Assembly: GCA_020056645.1 (NCBI GenBank)
Contig: JAGVHJ010000273.1
Coordinates: 1 to 10,014, forward strand
Reading direction: 5' to 3'
Length of the DNA: 10,014 bases
Source of the DNA: Desulfobacterales bacterium
GTDB taxonomy: Bacteria; Desulfobacterota; Desulfobacteria; Desulfobacterales; JAHIVH01
Shown: piece after piece, positions 1 through 7,389 of the stretch
Position numbering within the stretch: the first letter of the stretch is position 1
Layout of the letters: every line of letters begins with the position of its first letter
Program-made: the position numbers and the translations under genes
Notes under the pieces: model-generated
The model's database searches: none
The model's input: only the letters and a program-made list of their open reading frames with translations
Told to the model about the DNA's origin: nothing

Positions 1-695
1 AAGAGATAGACCACGACGATGATGATGAAGAAAGTGATAGGGGTGAATTTTTTGTTGTCCTTCTCGGTGAGGCCGCTGATCTCCACTTCAAGATAGGATC
101 CTCCGGAAAAATGAAGCGTTACGGCTCCATTCGCGATACGCTCGGTTTTTTCACGGATGCTCTGTAAGAGGTCTCGTTTCTCTTCGTTTGAGGTGGAGGG
201 TTCAAGCTCGATCACAATGGCGGTTGTGGCGCCGTCTTTGGAAATGAGATTTCCTGCAATAATGGGGTGCTTCACCGCGAGGCTCCTTGCTTCTGCAAGA
301 TCCTGAGGGGAATTGGTGATCGATTCCGGAAGGAGTTTCTGAAAATCCACCGTATCTTCATGGGATTTGGCCACCTCCACTTCGGTGATGCTTGTAACCC
401 GCTGCACCCCCTTGAAATCCTTGATGGCGTCGGTGATGCGCCGAATTAGCGTGATGTTTTTCGCCGTGAAGATATCTCCTGTCTTGAAAACGATGGCGGC
501 TACCTCATCATTTCCGAATTTTTTCTGGAATGCTTCATAATATACGATTCCTGGATCATTTTTCGGAAAAAAAACAGAGATATGATTAAAATAGGTCTGC
601 TTTGAGAAATAGTAGGCAAATGGAAGCGTGAGAAGCAAGAGAGTGATCAAAACGGGTTTATGGTGCGCAATCAAGCGCTCAATCCATCGATCCAT
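1..695 (-). CDS. MMPL/RND-superfamily exporter, N-terminal part (runs off left edge)
   Basis: The minus-strand frame starting with ATG at 695-693 stays open to the window edge and gives 231 complete codons. The protein opens with a short basic cytoplasmic stretch. A transmembrane helix follows at about residues 14-30, then a soluble, presumably periplasmic loop of roughly 180 residues, and a second hydrophobic helix begins near residue 217. The segment around residues 42-64 (FFPKNDPGIVYYEAFQKKFG) resembles the conserved start of the first periplasmic loop in bacterial 'predicted exporters of the RND superfamily', which usually have about 750-900 residues and 12 helices. A GGGGGA stretch (709-704) is a weak ribosome-binding site. 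Family membership is fairly secure; the substrate cannot be inferred (related proteins move lipids, hopanoids or drugs). It is transcribed away from hmcA and is probably functionally unrelated. The C-terminal part lies outside the window. Confidence 0.85.
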   Translation of the reverse strand, partial: MDRWIERLIAHHKPVLITLLLLTLPFAYYFSKQTYFNHISVFFPKNDPGIVYYEAFQKKFGNDEVAAIVFKTGDIFTAKNITLIRRITDAIKDFKGVQRVTSITEVEVAKSHEDTVDFQKLLPESITNSPQDLAEARSLAVKHPIIAGNLISKDGATTAIVIELEPSTSNEEKRDLLQSIREKTERIANGAVTLHFSGGSYLEVEISGLTEKDNKKFTPITFFIIIVVVYL

Positions 696-819
696 GGGAA
701 GTGTCCCCCAACTATAAAGAGATGTAGTATTTCCGCTGTCACTTCCAATGAACGGGCTTTTCAGGTGAAGCTAGAACGGACGTGAACGTAATGAATAAAC
801 ATTCGTATAATTTTTTTTA

Positions 820-848
820 GAGATAGCCCTATCCTTTCTAAATGTCAA
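820..848 (-). promoter_or_regulatory. Candidate sigma-70 promoter for the exporter gene
   Basis: On the minus strand a perfect TTGACA (848-843) is followed after 17 bases by TATCTC (825-820), which matches the first three positions of the -10 consensus. A transcript would start near 813 and have a leader of about 118 bases. A short perfect dyad, GATAG-CC-CTATC (822-833), overlaps the -10 element and could be an operator. The match is by eye only. Confidence 0.35.
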
Positions 849-872
849 AAAAAAAGTGGCCGCTATTTTTTT
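847..872. repeat. Inverted repeat: A-tract / AGTGGCCGCT / T-tract
   Basis: A run of seven A (847-853) pairs with seven T (866-872) around a near-palindromic core at 855-864 that is centred on GGCC, with one A/A and one T/G mismatch. Outside it, TGTCAA (843-848) and TTGACA (877-882) are also mirror images, so two outward-facing -35-like hexamers flank the dyad. It has too little GC and no real loop, so it looks more like a DNA-level regulatory or bending site than a terminator. Confidence 0.4.
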
Positions 873-876
873 TGAA

Positions 877-905
877 TTGACAATCAAAGAAAACTCTTTT
901 AATTG
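877..905 (+). promoter_or_regulatory. Weak second candidate promoter toward hmcA
   Basis: A perfect TTGACA lies at 877-882. The hexamer at 17-base spacing (TAATTG, 900-905) is a poor -10. It may be a weak or activator-dependent promoter, or chance in AT-rich DNA. Confidence 0.2.
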
Positions 906-959
906 TATATCCCACTAAATCAGTATGAATATATCCGACTCATTTGGTTTGATATAGGA

Positions 960-968
960 TGATATAAT
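960..968 (+). promoter_or_regulatory. Extended -10 promoter candidate for the hmc operon
   Basis: TGATATAAT is a full extended -10 element (TGN followed by TATAAT). It would start transcription near 975, about 20 bases before the hmcA ATG and just ahead of its ribosome-binding site. There is no good -35 at 16-18 bases upstream, which extended -10 promoters can tolerate. GATATA occurs twice exactly ten bases apart (951-956 and 961-966), on the same helical face, so a regulator could bind over the promoter. Confidence 0.45.
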
Positions 969-995
969 TTTTTAATTTCAACAAGAGGAATTCCC

Positions 996-2690
996 ATGTC
1001 GAAAAGAACCATCTCCTTAAGGTTGATTTTTGCGTGCTTGACAACCTTCCTTGTTTTTCTCGTTCTCACAAACACACGACTCTATGGCAAGGCGGACGAT
1101 CTTCCAGGGGAAAGGGTGGACGGGATCACCATCAATCTTCCCACCCTTCCTGGCGGCGAAGAGATGCCCGGCGTCACCTTCCACCATGATCTCCACATGG
1201 ATTATGTCAAGGAAAAGGGCAAGGATTGCAGCGTCTGCCATCTGAAGGAAAAAGAGGATGGGCCGTTTGTTTTCAAATACATGCGCATTTCCGACACCAA
1301 TGTGGAAACAGACATGGCCATCTACCATGACAATTGCGTCTCCTGCCATACCCAGGTAAAACAGGAAGGAAAGAAGAGTGGGCCCATGGAAGCCCAATGC
1401 CGGGCCTGCCATAACAGCCGGGAAGAAGCCGCTTCCGCTTGGACTCCTATCTCTTTCGACAAGTCCCTGCATAACCGTCATGAAACCGCCAAATCCATTT
1501 CGCCTCCCATGGGACAGGGAGATCAGAACTGCGGCGCCTGTCATCACCGCTATGACGAATCGGCGGATAAAATTTATTACGCCAAGGGCGAGGAGGATTC
1601 CTGCTTTTACTGCCATCAATCTTCCAGTCATGACCCGTCGGACGCGCTCTTCGGGAAAAAGATGCAAAAAGAGTCCCTGACTCTGAAAAAGGCCTCTCCC
1701 ATGAGAAAGGCCGCCCACAACGCATGTGTCGCCTGTCATCAGAAGTCGGTCAATAAGGAGCCCGCGGGCCCGGTGGACTGCAAGGGATGCCATGACCTGG
1801 AGGCCCAGAAAAAAATAAAACGGATTCCAGAGCCCACCCGGCTTAAACGGAATCAACCCGATCTCCTGTTGATCACCGGTTGGGACAAAAAAATGGCCGC
1901 ACCGGAAGAGATTTTAAAAGCAGCGGAACAACACATGAGTCCGGTGGCGTTCAATCATACACTCCATGAAAAGGCGTCGGATAATTGTAGAACCTGCCAT
2001 CACGACGCTCTGAAGAGCTGCCGGGAGTGCCATACAACGGCTGGAATTGAAGCTGGCGGATTTGTAAAACTCGAGACCGCCATGCATGGAAGAATGAACA
2101 ATGGAACCTGCATCGGCTGCCATAACGAGAAAAAGAGTTCGTCCGATTGCGCCGGATGCCATGCCCTGATGCCGGAGAAGGGATTCTCTGGAACCAGTGA
2201 CGCCACGTGCAAAACCTGCCACTCCGTGGACGCTCTTGCCATTGGACTTCAGAATATGTTGCCGGATGACATCACGCTCCTTCTTCAAACAACGACCCAG
2301 GAGCGCGTGAGTGGATATGGGATTATTCCAGCGGAAAAAATTCCCGAGAAGGTCATGATCGGACATATCGCCGATCAATATCAGCCCACCGAGTTCCCCC
2401 ATGGCCGTATTGTGAAAGCCATTCAACAGCGGGTGGAAAAATCGGGCATGGCGAAAGCATTTCACAAGAACGATATGACCCTTTGCGCCGGATGTCACCA
2501 CAACACTCCCGCAACTGATAAACCGCAGAAGTGCGACTCCTGCCATGGAAGAACGGACGGGATTAAAGAGGATGGGCGGCCCGGACTGAAAGGCGCGTAT
2601 CACGGCCAGTGTATCGGATGTCATCAGGAAATGAATATCGACGCGGTTCAAGCGACTGATTGCAACGCGTGTCATAAAGAAAAACGATAA
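996..2690 (+). CDS. hmcA: HmcA, 16-haem periplasmic cytochrome c of the Hmc complex
   Basis: The 564-residue protein has exactly 16 CXXCH haem-attachment motifs, with first cysteines at residues 78, 114, 135, 179, 203, 244, 262, 331, 342, 372, 385, 405, 497, 513, 539 and 556. That number and the length (about 545 in Desulfovibrio vulgaris) identify HmcA. The N-terminus (basic residues, then a hydrophobic core at about 9-25) is a Sec signal peptide. Four cytochrome c3-like units are visible. Each begins with an FxHxxH-type distal-histidine motif (F62, F154, F319, F467), and the last three have CXXCHH at their first haem, giving 3, 4, 5 and 4 haems. HmcA accepts electrons from small tetrahaem cytochrome c3 and passes them to the membrane subunits. 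The start is supported by AAGAGGA at 983-989. Two of the four distal motifs are degenerate (see findings). Confidence 0.96.
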   Translation: MSKRTISLRLIFACLTTFLVFLVLTNTRLYGKADDLPGERVDGITINLPTLPGGEEMPGVTFHHDLHMDYVKEKGKDCSVCHLKEKEDGPFVFKYMRISDTNVETDMAIYHDNCVSCHTQVKQEGKKSGPMEAQCRACHNSREEAASAWTPISFDKSLHNRHETAKSISPPMGQGDQNCGACHHRYDESADKIYYAKGEEDSCFYCHQSSSHDPSDALFGKKMQKESLTLKKASPMRKAAHNACVACHQKSVNKEPAGPVDCKGCHDLEAQKKIKRIPEPTRLKRNQPDLLLITGWDKKMAAPEEILKAAEQHMSPVAFNHTLHEKASDNCRTCHHDALKSCRECHTTAGIEAGGFVKLETAMHGRMNNGTCIGCHNEKKSSSDCAGCHALMPEKGFSGTSDATCKTCHSVDALAIGLQNMLPDDITLLLQTTTQERVSGYGIIPAEKIPEKVMIGHIADQYQPTEFPHGRIVKAIQQRVEKSGMAKAFHKNDMTLCAGCHHNTPATDKPQKCDSCHGRTDGIKEDGRPGLKGAYHGQCIGCHQEMNIDAVQATDCNACHKEKR

Positions 2691-2745
2691 ATTCATATAG
2701 CGGCCATGCCCTTTAACCTGTGGTCGTAAGAAAAGAGGAAAACCT

Positions 2746-3876
2746 ATGGCGATTACCCGAAGAAAATTTCTTGGCTGGATGGGCTGTGCGGCGGCTGGAT
2801 CGGCGACACTGGCTGGTACTGCGGCCTATGGCGCCTCGAATAAGGAATTTAAAGGACACCCCGGCAGTTTCGGTGTGCTCCACGATACAACCCGATGTAT
2901 TGGGTGCAGGAAGTGCGAAAAGGCCTGCAACGAAGTCAACAAGATGCCGGATCCTAAAGTCCCCTTCGAAGATCTGAGCGTTCTTGAGACGGAGCGGCGG
3001 ACAAGCGTCCATACCCATACGGTCGTCAACCGTTATGCCCCGTCCAAGCAGGCCTCTTCAGAAAAGCAACACCCTATATTCGTGAAGAAGCAGTGCAATC
3101 ATTGCCTGGAACCCGCATGTGCGTCCGCCTGTTTTGTCAAGGCCTTCAAGAAAGATAAAAAAGGTCCGGTTGGCTATGATGAAACCTTATGCGTGGGATG
3201 CCGCTATTGCATGGTGGCTTGTCCGTTCAATATTCCCGCTTATGAATATGATAACCCCTTGACGCCTAGAGTCATGAAATGCACCATGTGTCTTCCAAGG
3301 ATTGAAGAGGGAAAACTTCCCGGATGCGTGGAGATATGCCCCAGGGAGGCCCTTGTATTCGGGAAACGGGATGACCTGATCCGTGAAGCTCGAATGCGCA
3401 TTCAGAAATACCCGGATCTCTATGTGGATCATATCTATGGCGAACACGAAATGGGGGGTACAAGCTGGCTCTATCTCTCCAAGGTTCCTTTCAGCCAGAT
3501 CGGCATGCGGGAAGACCTGGGAACCACTTCGGCGCCACAGATGACCGCGGGCGCTTTATCGGCGGTTCCCATCGTTGTTGGTTTGTGGCCGGTGTTGCTG
3601 ACTGGAATATACGCCATCTCAAAGAGAAAAGATAAGGTCGCGGAAGAAGAGGCCCAGGAAGCGATCGCCCATGTGAAGGAAGAGGCTGAAACGGCGCTTG
3701 CATCCGAGCTGGCGAAACTCAAGGAAAAGATGACCAAAGAGAAAGAGACGGCTGTGACCGCTGCGGTCAAAAAGGCGATGGATGAGGCTGCCGCAGCCGC
3801 CCAGGCTGAGGAAAAAGCCAAAACAGAAGAACAGAAAGCTCCAGAAGCGGAATCCGATGTAGAGGAGGAGAAATAA
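2746..3876 (+). CDS. hmcB: HmcB, Tat-exported ferredoxin-like subunit with membrane anchor and charged tail
   Basis: The 376-residue protein starts with a twin-arginine signal (TRRKFLGW, residues 4-11, then an Ala/Gly-rich hydrophobic stretch), so its folded iron-sulfur domain is exported. Sixteen cysteines form four [4Fe-4S] sites of the DmsB/HybA type: C51/54/57/61, C117/120/125/129, C149/152/155/159 and C179/182/194/198. A hydrophobic helix at about 267-292 anchors the C-terminus, as in HybA. The last 84 residues are an Ala/Glu/Lys-rich, probably coiled-coil tail that should lie in the cytoplasm. HmcB is expected to link HmcA to the NrfD-like subunit HmcC. It follows hmcA after 55 bases, with AAGAGG upstream of the ATG, and its stop codon directly abuts the hmcC start. 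Confidence 0.94.
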   Translation: MAITRRKFLGWMGCAAAGSATLAGTAAYGASNKEFKGHPGSFGVLHDTTRCIGCRKCEKACNEVNKMPDPKVPFEDLSVLETERRTSVHTHTVVNRYAPSKQASSEKQHPIFVKKQCNHCLEPACASACFVKAFKKDKKGPVGYDETLCVGCRYCMVACPFNIPAYEYDNPLTPRVMKCTMCLPRIEEGKLPGCVEICPREALVFGKRDDLIREARMRIQKYPDLYVDHIYGEHEMGGTSWLYLSKVPFSQIGMREDLGTTSAPQMTAGALSAVPIVVGLWPVLLTGIYAISKRKDKVAEEEAQEAIAHVKEEAETALASELAKLKEKMTKEKETAVTAAVKKAMDEAAAAAQAEEKAKTEEQKAPEAESDVEEEK

Positions 3877-5052
3877 ATGGCCTTTAAGCTACCCCCTGTC
3901 AGTCTGAAGATTGAAGCCACACCAGGGAATATTATCACCGGCATTATTCTGATTTTAGGATTTGGCCTCACCGTGATGCGTTTTTACGGAGGACTTGGCG
4001 CGGTGACAAACCTGGACGATACCAACCCCTGGGGTATCTGGATCGGGTTCGACCTCCTGTGTGGAGTGGCCCTGGCCGCAGGCGGTTATGTTACTTCAGC
4101 CTCCTGTTATGTGTTTGGGCTTAAAAGATACCATTCCGCTGTCAGGCCTGCTATTTTGACAGCCTTCCTTGGCTACGCCTTGGTCGTTTTCGCCTTGCAT
4201 TACGATGTGGGGCGTCCCTGGCGTCTCCCATACCCCATCTTTGTATCACCCGGAACCTCCTCCCTGCTTTTTGAGGTGGGGTTGTGTGTTTTCCTCTACC
4301 TGAACGTTCTTTTTATCGAATTCACGCCTGCGGCGTTCGAATGGCTGGGGTTGAGTAAGATCCGGGGCATTGTCATGAAAATGACCATGGCCCTGACAAT
4401 CTTCGGCGTTATTCTATCAACCCTTCACCAGTCATCCCTGGGAGCGCTTTTCCTTATCTCTCCTTCCAAGCTCCATCCGCTCTGGTACTCCGGTTATCTG
4501 CCAGTTTACTTCTTTATCTCAAGCATGTTCGCCGGAATGTCCATGGTGATCTTCGAGGGAAGTCTGGCCCACCGGTATCTCCACGACAAAATGGACGAAA
4601 CCCATCTGAAAGAATCAGATGGCGTGGTTCTGGGTTTCTCCAAAGCCGCATCCTTTATCATGATGGGTTATCTTGGGATCAAGGTGATCGGGCTTGCCAT
4701 CGATAATAACTGGCACTACCTCTTTACCGGCTGGGGGGCGTGGTTCCTTCTGGAGCTCCTGGGATTTGTGGGTCTTCCCGCATTTATCTACGCCATCGCC
4801 GCCCGTGACAAGAACGTTAAACTGGCGCGAATCGCCTCCGTGATAGCGGTATTGGGCATTGTTTTCAACCGGCTCAACATTTCCATCGTGGCTTTCAACT
4901 GGCATCTTCCCGCAGCCCAGCGCTATATGCCAAGCTGGATGGAAATCGTCACTTCCGTCTTTATCGTGACCGTTGGGATAACTGTTTACCGGTTTATCAC
5001 GGCGAACATGCCGGTTTTATACGAGCATCCGGATTATAAACATGAACATTGA
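3877..5052 (+). CDS. hmcC: HmcC, NrfD/HybB-family integral membrane subunit
   Basis: The 391-residue protein is almost entirely hydrophobic, with about ten membrane helices (roughly 18-36, 53-76, 92-109, 126-149, 166-182, 205-227, 255-273, 288-309, 317-334 and 356-374). The motif NPWGIWIGFD (50-59) and the HQSSLG segment (184-189) are typical of HybB-like members of the NrfD/PsrC family. These proteins carry no haem of their own; they partner a four-cluster ferredoxin subunit and may exchange electrons with quinone or support charge movement. The ATG begins immediately after the hmcB stop, and the GAGGAGGAG run that is the end of hmcB (3862-3870) serves as a strong ribosome-binding site, implying translational coupling. 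The length is close to the usual 390 residues. Confidence 0.94.
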   Translation: MAFKLPPVSLKIEATPGNIITGIILILGFGLTVMRFYGGLGAVTNLDDTNPWGIWIGFDLLCGVALAAGGYVTSASCYVFGLKRYHSAVRPAILTAFLGYALVVFALHYDVGRPWRLPYPIFVSPGTSSLLFEVGLCVFLYLNVLFIEFTPAAFEWLGLSKIRGIVMKMTMALTIFGVILSTLHQSSLGALFLISPSKLHPLWYSGYLPVYFFISSMFAGMSMVIFEGSLAHRYLHDKMDETHLKESDGVVLGFSKAASFIMMGYLGIKVIGLAIDNNWHYLFTGWGAWFLLELLGFVGLPAFIYAIAARDKNVKLARIASVIAVLGIVFNRLNISIVAFNWHLPAAQRYMPSWMEIVTSVFIVTVGITVYRFITANMPVLYEHPDYKHEH

Positions 5053-5079
5053 CTAATCGAATGATAATTGGAGTGTAAA

Positions 5080-5223
5080 ATGGAACATATATTTTATTCC
5101 TTGCAGGATTTCATGGTTTACACCAAGGGGATCACCTATCTGATCATGGGCGGGCTTCTGGTGCTGCTTCCCCTTTTCTGGGTCTTTGTTGCCGGAAATG
5201 ATGAAAAAAAAGAACTCTTTTAA
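5080..5223 (+). CDS. hmcD: HmcD, 47-residue single-helix membrane subunit
   Basis: A short frame starts with ATG at 5080, preceded at six bases by TTGGAG (5068-5073), and ends at TAA 5221-5223. The 47-residue product has a short polar N-terminus, one hydrophobic helix at about residues 18-38 (ITYLIMGGLLVLLPLFW within it) and a charged cytoplasm-type tail (NDEKKELF). It sits exactly where hmcD lies in Desulfovibrio, between the NrfD-like and NarI-like genes, and has the expected size for that very small subunit. Its role in the complex is unknown; a structural bridge between HmcC and HmcE is plausible. Assignment rests on position, size and topology rather than on a catalytic motif. Gene callers with a higher length cutoff would miss it. 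Confidence 0.85.
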   Translation: MEHIFYSLQDFMVYTKGITYLIMGGLLVLLPLFWVFVAGNDEKKELF

Positions 5224-5261
5224 CGCCTGTTTCAAGGTGACTATTCAATAAGGAGGCATTG

Positions 5262-5939
5262 ATGTACGAGCTTTTAACCGGTATCATATTCTATATCTCC
5301 ATCGGGGTCTGCGTGGTTGGCATGATCATCCGCACCGCTCTGTACTTCAGGGGGCTTGCGTGGAATCTCGACCGGGTGGCCTATAAGGCCTTTCCCAAAC
5401 AGGGCTTTCAGGGTGCTGTCCGGTCCATTTATAAGTGGCTGTTGCCCTTTGGAACCCATGGGTGGCGGAAACAGCCCTTCATGACCGTCATTTTCTTCTC
5501 CTTTCACCTGGGGGCTGTTCTGGTTCCCCTTTGTCTTCTGGCGCACAATATTTTTCTGGAAGAAAAGTTGGGGTTTCATCTGATCACAATGCCCAATCTT
5601 CTGGCGGATTTTCTTTCATGGGTCGCCGTCATCAGCGCGGTTTTTATCGTTCTCAGGAGGATCGCCCTGCCTGAGGTCCGCATCTTGACCACATGGTATG
5701 ACTATCTGATTATCGCTATATCGGTTGCGCCTTTCATTACGGGTCTTTTGGCCAGGTACGAGGTGGGAGACTATTCATTCTGGCTCATCGCCCATATTGT
5801 AAGCGGAGAAATTCTATTACTCGCCATTCCCTTTACCAAGTTATCCCATGTGTTTCTGTTCTTTGCTTCACGGGCCCAACTGGGAATGGACTATGGCATT
5901 AAACGCGGCGGGTTGAAGGGGACGAAAATGGCCTGGTAA
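5262..5939 (+). CDS. hmcE: HmcE, NarI-like cytochrome b membrane subunit
   Basis: The 225-residue protein has about five membrane helices (roughly 4-24, 73-96, 112-131, 147-164 and 172-191 continuing to about 203) and belongs with the NarI-like gamma subunits seen in Hmc, Tmc and Dsr complexes. Candidate b-haem ligands are H82 and H95 in one helix and H178 and H196 in the last region. The 18-residue spacing of the latter pair equals that of the paired ligands in E. coli NarI (His187/His205). HmcE would carry electrons across the membrane between HmcC/D and cytoplasmic HmcF. The ATG at 5262 is chosen because AGGAGG (5251-5256) lies five bases upstream; a TTG one codon earlier would leave only two bases. 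It lies 38 bases after hmcD. Confidence 0.9.
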   Translation: MYELLTGIIFYISIGVCVVGMIIRTALYFRGLAWNLDRVAYKAFPKQGFQGAVRSIYKWLLPFGTHGWRKQPFMTVIFFSFHLGAVLVPLCLLAHNIFLEEKLGFHLITMPNLLADFLSWVAVISAVFIVLRRIALPEVRILTTWYDYLIIAISVAPFITGLLARYEVGDYSFWLIAHIVSGEILLLAIPFTKLSHVFLFFASRAQLGMDYGIKRGGLKGTKMAW

Positions 5940-5983
5940 CAGGCCTTCCTTTTCAAAACTTTTTTTATAGGAGAAAAAGATCC

Positions 5984-7372
5984 ATGCCTGAAGGTATTTT
6001 TTGCAATAAAAAACCCATTGAAACGGAAGAGGCTCTGAAGGCCTTCATGGGAGACACGAGCGGCGCGCAGTACTACAAGGAGATGCAATCCCTTGATGTG
6101 GATAGTGATCTTCTCTGGAAGACAATTCAGAACACCTGCAAATCCCGTATCCGAACCTGGCTTGAAATCTGCGCCCATTGCGGAATGTGTGCTGAAAGTT
6201 GTTTTCTGTACCTGGTCAATGACCGGGATCCGAAACAAGTTCCCGCTTATAAAATTCAATCCACCCTGGGAGAGATCGTCAAACGTAAAGGCAAAGTGGA
6301 TAATGAATTCATGAGGATGGCCATGGAAACGGCCTGGGCCAAATGCACCTGTTGCAATCGGTGCGGCTTATATTGCCCCCATGGAATAGACATGGGTGTC
6401 ATGTTCGGTTATCTTCGAGGACTTCTCTATCAGCAGGGATTCGTTCCCTGGGAAATGAAAATCGGCGCGGGCATGCACCGGGTCTACCGTGCCCAGATGG
6501 ATGTGACCGAGGAGGAGTTCGTCGAGACTTTCCAGTGGATGGCCGAGGAGTATGAAGAGGAGTATGTGGGGCTCACTGTGCCGGTGGATGTTGAGAATGC
6601 GGATATTCTTTACACAGTGAACGCCCGAGAAGTAAAACACTACCCCGAGGATCTGGCCGAAGCCGCGATCCTTTTCCATGCCGCAGGCGAAAACTGGACT
6701 ATTCCCAGCAAGGGATGGGAATTGACAAGCCTCGCCATGTTCGCGGGAGATTGGGCCGCCTGCAAGATGCAGGTGGAATCGGTGTATGACGCCATGGAGC
6801 GGCTCAAACCCAAACGGATGGTTGGCACCGAATGCGGCCATGCCCACCGGGCGACGGTTATCGAAGGACCCTACTGGGCCGGACGGAAAGATGGCCAAAC
6901 ACCCGTTCCCTCCATTCACTATATCGAATGGCTGGCCGAAGCATTGCGGGAAGGAAAGCTCAAGATCGACCCTGAAAAACGGATCAAGCAGCCGGTCACC
7001 TTGCAGGACTCCTGTAACTACGTCCGGAACCACGGTCTTAGAGAAGTGGCGAGAGAAATATTAAGCTATATTGTGGAGCCCGGATACTTCAGGGATATGT
7101 CTCCCAACAAAGAACATAATTTCTGCTGCGGCGGCGGCGGCGGTTTCAACGGCATCGGCCTCTTTCGTCATCAGAGGAATAAAGGCCTCATGACCAAAAG
7201 GGATCAGATCCTGAAAACCGGGGCTAAACTGGTGATCGCACCCTGTCACAACTGCTGGGACGCCATCCGGGATCTGGAAGAGGAGTATGAAATCGGGATC
7301 AAATGGTCCTTCTTAAAGCCCCTAATACTCAGTATGCTCGTCGTTCCAGACCACATGAAACCGGAAGAGTAA
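5984..7372 (+). CDS. hmcF: HmcF, cytoplasmic CCG-domain iron-sulfur protein (HdrD/DsrK-like)
   Basis: The 462-residue protein has no signal peptide or clear membrane helix and is expected on the cytoplasmic face. It has two classical [4Fe-4S] motifs (C63/66/69/73 and C121/124/127/131). The C-terminal half has a CCG domain: C344, the pair C381-C382 followed by five glycines, and C421-x2-C424. This arrangement is shared with the catalytic subunits of heterodisulfide reductase (HdrB/HdrD) and DsrK and binds a special cluster that handles disulfides. An earlier, partly degenerate copy may be represented by GTECGHAHR (281-289), with only C284. HmcF is the complex's link to a still uncertain cytoplasmic electron partner. 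It follows hmcE by 44 bases with an AGGAGA site; the length matches the family (about 460). Confidence 0.94.
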   Translation: MPEGIFCNKKPIETEEALKAFMGDTSGAQYYKEMQSLDVDSDLLWKTIQNTCKSRIRTWLEICAHCGMCAESCFLYLVNDRDPKQVPAYKIQSTLGEIVKRKGKVDNEFMRMAMETAWAKCTCCNRCGLYCPHGIDMGVMFGYLRGLLYQQGFVPWEMKIGAGMHRVYRAQMDVTEEEFVETFQWMAEEYEEEYVGLTVPVDVENADILYTVNAREVKHYPEDLAEAAILFHAAGENWTIPSKGWELTSLAMFAGDWAACKMQVESVYDAMERLKPKRMVGTECGHAHRATVIEGPYWAGRKDGQTPVPSIHYIEWLAEALREGKLKIDPEKRIKQPVTLQDSCNYVRNHGLREVAREILSYIVEPGYFRDMSPNKEHNFCCGGGGGFNGIGLFRHQRNKGLMTKRDQILKTGAKLVIAPCHNCWDAIRDLEEEYEIGIKWSFLKPLILSMLVVPDHMKPEE

Positions 7373-7389
7373 AATAAAGGAGGGTGACC

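Larger units (their letters stand above)
696..995. other. Divergent intergenic region between the exporter gene and hmcA
   Basis: These 300 bases separate two head-to-head genes and contain no convincing coding frame. The stretch from about 790 to 980 is very AT-rich, with A- and T-runs. It holds the candidate promoters and dyads listed separately: a minus-strand promoter at 820-848, an A-tract/GGCC/T-tract dyad at 847-872, a plus-strand TTGACA at 877-882 and an extended -10 at 960-968. I see nothing recognisable in 696-800. Confidence 0.7.

Noticed and set aside
856..873. TGGC followed by a T-run as a possible sigma-54 promoter
   Set aside because: The required GC at -12 with the right spacing from the GG at -24 is absent.
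847..873. A-tract/GGCC/T-tract inverted repeat as an intrinsic terminator for either flanking gene
   Set aside because: It lies between the starts of two divergent genes, not after a gene, and its stem is mostly A-T with no proper loop.
1017..1856. A 279-codon open frame on the minus strand inside hmcA, and a similar one at 1914-2696
   Set aside because: Both lie opposite a gene with 16 haem motifs and a proper signal peptide. Their translations show no recognisable domain, and the openness comes from the codon pattern of hmcA.
5259..5261. TTG as the start of hmcE
   Set aside because: It is only two bases from AGGAGG; the ATG at 5262 has better spacing and gives a natural N-terminus.
7123..7144. 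GGC triplet run as a microsatellite or slippage site
   Set aside because: It encodes the CCGGGGG stretch of the CCG domain, a normal feature of DsrK/HmcF-type proteins, and only five glycine codons are present.
996..7372. Tmc, Qrc or Nhc complex instead of Hmc
   Set aside because: The first cytochrome has 16 haems, not four to nine, and all six subunits follow the hmcABCDEF order and sizes.
7384..7386. GTG as the start of the usp gene, and likewise GTG 8374 for the response regulator
   Set aside because: Each GTG overlaps the ribosome-binding site; the ATGs at 7390 and 8380 give the normal family N-termini.
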